Shown: positions 58,552 through 64,000 of the stretch, piece after piece | How the letters are laid out: every line of letters begins with the position of its first letter | How positions within the stretch are numbered: the first letter of the stretch is position 1 | From: RUG572 sp964386385 | Lineage (GTDB): Bacteria; Verrucomicrobiota; Kiritimatiellia; RFP12; UBA1067 | Assembly: GCA_964386385.1 (NCBI GenBank) | Contig: CAYLRN010000002.1 | Coordinates: 124,001-188,000 of the forward strand | Direction: 5' to 3' | Length of the DNA: 64,000 bases | The notes under the pieces: generated by a model | The model's database searches: none | Seen by the model: only the letters and a program-made list of their open reading frames with translations | Told to the model about the DNA's origin: nothing | Translations under genes and position numbers: made by a program

Positions 58552-61224
58552 CTAGCGGTCGAGTTCGACGATGCGGTCGAATTCCTCGCCGGCCATCTTG
58601 AGGAGGAAGGATTCGCCGCTGCCGACGATTTCGCCGGCGATGAGCCGCTTCGTCTCAAGGAGCGCGTCGATGCGGTCCTCCAGCGTCCCCGCGCAGATGA
58701 AGAGATGGACGAAGACGGTCCTGGCCTGTCCGATGCGGTGTGCGCGGTCAGTCGCCTGGTTCTCCACCGCAGGATTCCACCAGCGGTCGAAGTGCACGAC
58801 GTGCGTGGCGCGCGTGAGGTTGAGACCGTATCCGCCCGCCTTGAGCGAGAGGATGAACGCATTTGGCCCGGATGATTCGTTGAACGCCCGCATTTCCGCC
58901 TCGCGCCGCGCGGGCGAGAGGCTTCCGTGGAGAAACGGGAACTCCGCGCCGAACGTCTCAAGAAGGTGCGCGCGGATCGCCTGCCCCACCTTCGCGTACT
59001 GCGTGAAGACGAGGCAGCTCTCGCCGGCGGCGAAGATCTCCGACAGCAGTTCGTCCAGACGCGCGAACTTTCCGTCGCCGTCGCAGACGAGCTTGAGTTC
59101 GGTGAGCAGGGCGAGGGAGCGTCCGCGCTTTGCGGCGGCCGACATGTCCGACGCCATGTCCTCGCGGTACGTCGCCAGCGCGGATTCGTATCTCGCGCGC
59201 TGGGCGGACGACAGGCGGCAGTATTCGCGTATCTCGCGCTTCGCGCCGAGTTCGGACGCGATGCCGGGATCCGTCTTCAGCCGCCGCAGCATGAACGGCT
59301 CAAGCGTCCGCTTCAGCTTCGCGACTGCGGCGGTCCGCGCGTCGTCGCGAATCGGACGCGCGTACTCCTCGTTGAACGAGGCGCGGCTTCCGAGAAGTCC
59401 GGGGTTGAGGACCTCTTCGATTGCCCAGAGGTCGGAGGCGCTGTTTTCAAGCGGGGTGCCGCTGAGCGCGATCTTGACGGGGGCGTCGAGCGCGCGGACG
59501 GCGCGGGAGACAAGGGTGTCCGGATTCTTCACCTTCTGCGCCTCGTCCAGGACGAGCGCCCCGAAGCCGACGTGGCTGAGCTCTTCCCAGTCCTTGACGA
59601 CGAGCGAGTAGCCGGTCACGACGACGTCCGCGGCGCGGCAGGCCTGGAGCATGGAGCGTCCGACCGCGCGCGTCGCGCCCTGGTGGAGGATGACGGAAAG
59701 GCCGGGGGCGAATCTGCGGAGTTCGCGGATCCAGTTGGTGGTGACGCTGACTGGCGCGACGACGAGCGCGGGGGCGACGGGCGCCGCGGAGGCCTCCTTG
59801 CGGTGGAGGAGGTAGGAGATGGTCTGTATGGTCTTGCCGAGGCCCATGTCGTCCGCGAGGCACGGGCCGAAGCCCCACTTCGCGAGAAAGGCGATCCACG
59901 AATAGCCGCGCAGCTGGTAGTCGCGCAGTTCGGCGTTCAGTCCCCTTGGCGGCGGCAGAAGGGCGAAGCGCTCGTCACCGCGCAGTTCGTTCAGGAGGCC
60001 GCGCAGCCAGCCGCGGGCCCTGACGTCCTCCACGCGCATTCCGCCCAGACGGGCGGTCCCCGTGGCGAAGCGTATCGCCTCGCGCATTGTCATCTTCTTC
60101 GCCTTTGGCGAGCGCATGGCGCGAAGGGCGTCGCGGACGGCCTGGCAGTCGACTTCGATCCACCGGTCGTGGAAGAAGACGAGAGGCGAGCCCTGGTCGA
60201 GGATGAAGAGCAGTTCCTCCTCCGTGGCGAGTTCGCCGTCGATGCGGACGGACAGCCTTGCGGACACGGCGGCGTCCTGCGCCGCCGCCGCGTCTGGCGC
60301 GGCCTCGGCCCTTGGCGAGAGGTCGATCGACGCGGAGAGGTGTTCGCCCGCGACTCCGTCCGGAACGTTCACGGAGTATCCGGCGGCGACGAGGGCGGGG
60401 CCGCCGATGGAGATGAAGTTCGCGGCCTCGGCGCGGGAGATCGGGGCGGTGCGGCCCTTCATCGTCCGCAGAGGCGGATAGACGGCGGCGGCCTGTCCGA
60501 GCGAGACGAGTCCCAGGCGGGTCCGCGGCGGCCTTGCGAGCGAGACGGCCCATTCGCCGTCTTCCGACGGCGGCGGGACGAGCGTGAAGGAGAGCGCGGC
60601 GCGGTCCGCCTTCGACGTGCGCAGGGGCGAACGCCAGACGTCGAGGCGCTGCGCGAGGTCGCGCAGATCGTCGGCGTCCGCCCAGCGGATCGCGCCGGCG
60701 TCGCTGCGCAGGGCGGCCATCCAGGCGTCGTCGACCGTTGGATGGCGCGTGTCGGGCTTTTCGATTTCGAGGACGGACTTCCCGGCGCGGCGGACGAACG
60801 CGTCCATCAGGCGCATTTCAAAGGGAGTCGATTCGCGCAGCGGACGCCACGCGGCGCGGAAGGCGCCATTCGGAAGTTCCTCGATTCCGGGGAGGAAGAG
60901 GCCGTCCGCGGCGTCCGCCGCGACGCGGCGGAACGTCTCGGCGGCGGAAAGGACGTCCGGCGCAAGGAAGACGCCCCTCCTGAACGCGCGGTCGCGGACG
61001 TCGGAGAGGAACATCATCAGGTTCGGCATGGACGGCACGGCGCGGGGCGTGCCGTCCGGCGTCTCCCGCAGTTCGACATCGGCGGGATACCAGACGACGG
61101 AACGCGCGGCTTCGAGCAGTTCGTCCGCGGCGAGCGGAGCGAGGCCGTCGCGGCCGGGGGAGGTGCCCTCCGCGGTGAACGCGGCCTGTCCGTCTTCGTC
61201 GATGACGAGATGCAGGAGCGTCAT
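58552..61224 (-). CDS. SNF2-family DEAD/DEAH-like helicase
   Basis: A bacterial Swi2/Snf2 ATPase of 890 residues. The N-terminal about 420 residues correspond to the SNF2 N-terminal region of bacterial members (e.g. AALRSDAGAIRWADADDLRD, LLPPPRGLNAELRDYQLRGY). Helicase motifs follow: I ADDMGLGKTIQT (about 455-466), II LVLDEAQKVKN (about 557), III ALSGTPLENS, V AFILSLKAGGYGLNLTRA and VI NQATDRAHRIGQ (about 815). Such proteins remodel protein-DNA complexes or RNA polymerase. It starts 4 nt after rpe. Its presence at the end of a sugar-uptake operon is unusual, and it may simply be co-transcribed. Confidence 0.93.
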   Translation of the reverse strand: MTLLHLVIDEDGQAAFTAEGTSPGRDGLAPLAADELLEAARSVVWYPADVELRETPDGTPRAVPSMPNLMMFLSDVRDRAFRRGVFLAPDVLSAAETFRRVAADAADGLFLPGIEELPNGAFRAAWRPLRESTPFEMRLMDAFVRRAGKSVLEIEKPDTRHPTVDDAWMAALRSDAGAIRWADADDLRDLAQRLDVWRSPLRTSKADRAALSFTLVPPPSEDGEWAVSLARPPRTRLGLVSLGQAAAVYPPLRTMKGRTAPISRAEAANFISIGGPALVAAGYSVNVPDGVAGEHLSASIDLSPRAEAAPDAAAAQDAAVSARLSVRIDGELATEEELLFILDQGSPLVFFHDRWIEVDCQAVRDALRAMRSPKAKKMTMREAIRFATGTARLGGMRVEDVRARGWLRGLLNELRGDERFALLPPPRGLNAELRDYQLRGYSWIAFLAKWGFGPCLADDMGLGKTIQTISYLLHRKEASAAPVAPALVVAPVSVTTNWIRELRRFAPGLSVILHQGATRAVGRSMLQACRAADVVVTGYSLVVKDWEELSHVGFGALVLDEAQKVKNPDTLVSRAVRALDAPVKIALSGTPLENSASDLWAIEEVLNPGLLGSRASFNEEYARPIRDDARTAAVAKLKRTLEPFMLRRLKTDPGIASELGAKREIREYCRLSSAQRARYESALATYREDMASDMSAAAKRGRSLALLTELKLVCDGDGKFARLDELLSEIFAAGESCLVFTQYAKVGQAIRAHLLETFGAEFPFLHGSLSPARREAEMRAFNESSGPNAFILSLKAGGYGLNLTRATHVVHFDRWWNPAVENQATDRAHRIGQARTVFVHLFICAGTLEDRIDALLETKRLIAGEIVGSGESFLLKMAGEEFDRIVELDR

Positions 61225-61228
61225 GGAG

Positions 61229-61894
61229 TCAGACGGAGGCGGAGGCGGCGGAGCAGTCCGCGCGCAAGGCGGCGACGGCTGCGGCCATGTCCGCCTGCCT
61301 GAAGAGGTGGCTGCCGGCGACGAACTGGTTCGCGCCGGCGCGCGCGGCGGCGACTGCAGTTTCCGAGTTGACTCCGCCGTCGACCATGACGTCGAGGCGT
61401 GGGGCGCGGGCGCGGATAGCGGAGACCTTTGGGAGGCAGTCCTCGATGAACTTCTGTCCGCCGTAGCCGGGGTGGACGGTCATGACGAGGACTTCGTCGC
61501 ATTCGCGCAGATAAGGGTAGGCCGTCTCGGCCGGCGTTTCCGGGTTGAGGGCGAGCGCGGGGCGAACGCCGAGGGCGCGGATGCGGGCGAGTTCGGAGTG
61601 GACGTCGCAGTCCGCCTCGACGTGGATCTGGATCGTCTGGGCGCCGGCGGAGGCGAACTTCTCCAGGTAGAGGTCCGGACGGGTCATCATGAGATGGACA
61701 TGGCGGAAGAAGGCGGGGGCGACGCGGCGGCTGAGCGCGACGACGTCCGGGCCGAAGGAGAGGTTGGGGACGAAGTGCGCGTCCATGACGTCCAGATGCA
61801 GGGCGTCGGCGCCGGACGCCTCGGCGCGGCGTATTTCGTCCGCAAGCCGGCCGAAGTCGGCGGCGAGGAGCGAGGGGAGTATCTGGACTGTCAT
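61229..61894 (-). CDS. rpe: Ribulose-phosphate 3-epimerase
   Basis: Rpe interconverts ribulose-5-phosphate and xylulose-5-phosphate in the pentose phosphate pathway. The 221-residue TIM barrel has ILPSLLAADFGRLADEI, LHLDVMDAHFVPNLSFGPDV, HVHLMM, IQIHVEAD, VMTVHPGYGGQKFIEDCLPK and VDGGVNSETA, with the metal-binding His and Asp of the family in place. It lies 47 nt after the MFS transporter gene and 4 nt before the SNF2 gene. Confidence 0.95.
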   Translation of the reverse strand: MTVQILPSLLAADFGRLADEIRRAEASGADALHLDVMDAHFVPNLSFGPDVVALSRRVAPAFFRHVHLMMTRPDLYLEKFASAGAQTIQIHVEADCDVHSELARIRALGVRPALALNPETPAETAYPYLRECDEVLVMTVHPGYGGQKFIEDCLPKVSAIRARAPRLDVMVDGGVNSETAVAAARAGANQFVAGSHLFRQADMAAAVAALRADCSAASASV

Positions 61895-61941
61895 GGTGTG
61901 CGCTTTCGTTGGCCGGCGCGGTGCGAGCGCCGGCGCTGCGT

Positions 61942-63420
61942 TCAGATCTCGACGGGCCTGTACTTGGGCACGAGCGTCTTCATGCACGTCCAGCCGACGA
62001 GGTACGCGACCGCGCAGTAGCCGAAGACGATGCAGTAGCCGGCGGGCTTGCCGGTGTAGCCAATGAACTCCATCGCGGGGCGGGCGAACTTGGCGCCGGC
62101 GGCGAGGAGGTCCTTCGTCATCTCGACTTCGCGGCCGTCGACGACCGTGCTGCCGGCGGCGTAGGTGAAGAGCGCGCCCGCGCACTTGTTGACGAGGAAG
62201 CTGCCGCAGCCGGCGGCGAACTGCGCGATGCCGGTCAGGGTGCCGATAGTCGACTTGGGGAACATGTCGCCGACGACGGAGTAGACGTTGGCGCTCCACG
62301 CCTGGTGTCCGGCGCAGGCGAGGCCGATGAGGACGGCGGGCCACCAGGCGCTGAACGCGCCGAGCGGCTGGGCGCCGAGGGCTAGGAGCGGGAAGCAGGC
62401 GAAGATGAACATTGCGACCATGCGCCCCTCGTAGGCGTTCATTCCGCGCCTGTCGACCATGTACGTGGGGATCTTGCAGAGGTAGATCGAGGCGAACGTC
62501 ACGATGGCGTAGAGCGTGAAGATGAGGGCCATGCCCATGCCGTCGGAGCTCTTGTAGCCGAACTGGTCGGAGAGGTAGCCGGGCGTCCAGAAGAGGAAGA
62601 ACCACCACACGCCGTCGGTGAGGAAGCGTCCGAGGACGAGCGCCCACGTCTGGCGCAGGGTGAACGCCTTGAGAAGGCTGATGCGCGGGCCGTCGCCGGA
62701 CGCGGCGGGCTTCTTCGCGTCGCCCGAATCGTCGTCTGACGCGATGTATTCGAGTTCGGCTGCGTTCACGCGCCTGTTCTCGTGCGCGGGCTTGTAGAGC
62801 CACACCCAGAAGCCCATCCACACGAAGCCGAGCGCGCCGATGATGATGAAGGACATCTCCCAGCCGCAGTACTTCGCGATGAGCGGAATGGAAAGGGGCG
62901 CCGCGAGCGCGCCGACGGACGAGCCGGAGTTGAAGATCGAAGTCGCGAACGCGCGGTCCTTCTTGGGGAAGTATTCCGCCGTGACCTTGATCGCGGCCGG
63001 GAAGTTGCCGGCCTCTCCGAGGGCCAGCACGGCGCGGCAGGCGAGGAAGAGCCACACGGAAGTCGTCACGCCCATCATGCCCAGGAAGCCGACGGCCTTG
63101 AGCGCGGAAGTCCCCACGCCGCAGAGCGCGTGCAGGCAGGCGCCGAGCGACCAGATGAAGATCGCCCAGAGGTAGCCCTTCTTCGTGCCGAGCCTGTCGA
63201 TGAACTTGCCGGCGAAGAGGTTGCATATCGCGTAGACGATCGAGAAAACGGCGGTGATCGTGCCGTAGTCGTTGTCCGACCATCCGAACACCGGCGCTAT
63301 GAAGTCCTTGTACGTCAGCGAAAGCACCTGCCGGTCGAGGTAGTTCACCGTCGTCGCGGCGAAGAGCATTGCGCATATCACCCAGCGGAAGCTGGTCATC
63401 TTCGTCTTCGTGTCGTTCAT
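61942..63420 (-). CDS. MFS transporter, anion:cation symporter (ExuT/hexuronate-like)
   Basis: A 492-residue protein with about 12 transmembrane helices. TTVNYLDRQVLSLTYKDF at helix 1 and VLALGEAGNFPAAIKVTAEYFPKKDRA after helix 4 are signatures of the ACS subfamily that imports hexuronates. A charged central loop (about 215-245) and a C-terminal insertion near 415-450 (TVVDGREVEMTKDLL) are visible. The start overlaps the regulator stop (ATGA). Next to rhaB and rpe, it likely brings in galacturonate or glucuronate from pectin; the exact ligand is inferred. Confidence 0.87.
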   Translation of the reverse strand: MNDTKTKMTSFRWVICAMLFAATTVNYLDRQVLSLTYKDFIAPVFGWSDNDYGTITAVFSIVYAICNLFAGKFIDRLGTKKGYLWAIFIWSLGACLHALCGVGTSALKAVGFLGMMGVTTSVWLFLACRAVLALGEAGNFPAAIKVTAEYFPKKDRAFATSIFNSGSSVGALAAPLSIPLIAKYCGWEMSFIIIGALGFVWMGFWVWLYKPAHENRRVNAAELEYIASDDDSGDAKKPAASGDGPRISLLKAFTLRQTWALVLGRFLTDGVWWFFLFWTPGYLSDQFGYKSSDGMGMALIFTLYAIVTFASIYLCKIPTYMVDRRGMNAYEGRMVAMFIFACFPLLALGAQPLGAFSAWWPAVLIGLACAGHQAWSANVYSVVGDMFPKSTIGTLTGIAQFAAGCGSFLVNKCAGALFTYAAGSTVVDGREVEMTKDLLAAGAKFARPAMEFIGYTGKPAGYCIVFGYCAVAYLVGWTCMKTLVPKYRPVEI

Positions 63421-63788
63421 TTCGACGCTCCTTGCTTCTTTAGAAAATCCTTGATCCTGTCCATTGTCTGCGCGCTGAGGACGTGCTCCATCCGGCAGGC
63501 GTCCTCGTTTGCGGTCTCGTCCGAGACGCCGAGGCGGACGAGGAACTCCTTGAGGGTCTTGTGGCGCGAGAGGACGCCGCTTGCGATGCGGCGCCCCTTC
63601 GCGGTCAGCTCGATGTCCCCGTACGGCTCCTGCGTGACGAGCTCCAGCTTCTTGAGTTCTGAAATGGCCTTCACCACGCTGGGCATCTTCACGTCCAGGG
63701 CCTGCGCGACATCGCGCACGCGCGCCGCGCCGGTCGTCTCGATCAGCACGTAGATTTCCTCGATGTAGTCTTCAAGCGATTGGGTCAT
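63417..63788 (-). CDS. DtxR/MntR-family metal-dependent repressor
   Basis: A 123-residue regulator. The winged helix is SLEDYIEEIYVLIETTGAARVRDVAQALDV, then MPSVVKAISELKKLELVTQEPYGDIELTAKG. The dimerisation/metal domain has HKTLKEFL and EDACRMEHVLSAQTMDRI, whose Glu, Cys, Glu and His match metal-ligand positions of the family. There is no SH3-like domain, as in MntR. It overlaps the MFS gene by four bases, an odd partner for a manganese or iron sensor. Confidence 0.88.
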   Translation of the reverse strand: MTQSLEDYIEEIYVLIETTGAARVRDVAQALDVKMPSVVKAISELKKLELVTQEPYGDIELTAKGRRIASGVLSRHKTLKEFLVRLGVSDETANEDACRMEHVLSAQTMDRIKDFLKKQGASK

Positions 63789-63836
63789 GGAGATGCCTTT
63801 CGTGAGGATGCGTTGTCGTTTCCATGCGGAGGGCGA

Positions 63837-64000
63837 TCAGACGGCCATGACGTCGAAGCTGCGGCGGATGGCGGCGCGCGCGTCGGCGAGGTCGCGGCAT
63901 TCGCCGGCGGCGATGAACTGGACGACGAGGTTTCCGATGGCCGTGCCCTCCGTGGGGCCGGCGAAGACCTCAAGACCCGTCGCGGCGCGCGTGAGCGCGT
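63837..64000 (-). CDS. rhaB: Rhamnulokinase, C-terminal part (5' end beyond window)
   Basis: The minus frame ending at TGA 63837 reads ATGLEVFAGPTEGTAIGNLV, then VQFIAAGECRDLADARAAIR and RSFDVMAV, the conserved C-terminus of RhaB (AGPxEATAIGN block and RRSF end). RhaB phosphorylates L-rhamnulose. Only 54 codons lie in the window. It is 48 nt upstream of the DtxR-like gene and probably heads this operon, completing the rhamnose theme with rhaT at 24094. Confidence 0.85.
   Translation of the reverse strand, partial: ALTRAATGLEVFAGPTEGTAIGNLVVQFIAAGECRDLADARAAIRRSFDVMAV

Overview
This window looks like part of a GC-rich, Gram-negative gut bacterium of the PVC superphylum, most likely a Kiritimatiellota-type (Verrucomicrobia-related) genome. 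The reasons are lipid A genes (lpxI, lpxB), LL-diaminopimelate aminotransferase instead of the dapD/dapE route, many secreted glycosidases, LamG-like and autotransporter-type surface proteins, an FGE-like secreted protein, and several AAA_14/DUF4143 ATPases. The taxonomic assignment is inference; no rRNA gene is present.

Layout. 1-3.1 kb: minus-strand amidase-lpxI-lpxB operon, with lpxB cut by the window edge. 3.2-6.3 kb: FGE-like protein and a small secreted protein separated by mosaic repeat elements. 6.3-10.6 kb: minus-strand operon pgpA, peptide-type solute-binding protein, GH20 hexosaminidase, orphan response regulator. 11-18 kb: two large secreted surface proteins with near-identical promoters and signal peptides, flanking an AAA_14 ATPase with an upstream 33-bp repeat array. 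18.7-26.3 kb: uxuA-rhaT-GH105 and dapL-DUF4965, minus strand. 26.5-31.2 kb: plus-strand run of two GYF-like coiled-coil proteins, a GT2 glycosyltransferase, Vsr endonuclease and a GH28-like protein.

31.2-42.7 kb is an accessory island ending at a tRNA-Gly-Lys-Phe cluster. It holds duplicated hairpins, a broken and an intact AAA_14 ATPase, recombinase and transposase remnants, a RelB/YafQ toxin-antitoxin pair, and an AT-richer cluster headed by a DUF2971-DUF4268-like fusion. It also has an ECF-like sigma factor with a Ser/Thr kinase and an orphan C5 DNA methyltransferase with small coupled ORFs. The DUF2971-DUF4268 and sigma-kinase units are each preceded by a candidate promoter whose spacer is a 12-13 nt G homopolymer, a possible phase-variation switch.

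43-48.2 kb: tyrA, fusA, deoC and an FGGY sugar kinase. 48.6-56.8 kb: a GH-A-type glycosidase with an oligopeptide-type ABC ATPase, a second carbohydrate-binding/TIM-barrel glycosidase, and a GH99/WbsX-esterase fusion. 57.1-58.4 kb: another AAA_14 ATPase with an upstream tandem array. 58.5-64 kb: operon rhaB (partial), DtxR/MntR-type regulator, hexuronate-type MFS transporter, rpe and a SNF2 helicase.

Metabolic theme: GH28, GH105, RhaT, RhaB, UxuA and the ExuT-like transporter together suggest growth on pectin or rhamnogalacturonan, spread over three loci. Two non-coding themes recur. One is mosaic intergenic elements built from GC palindromes and framed by inverted TTAAGTGG octamers. The other is promoters with -10 boxes only 6-9 nt from the start codon (near-leaderless) or with homopolymeric spacers.
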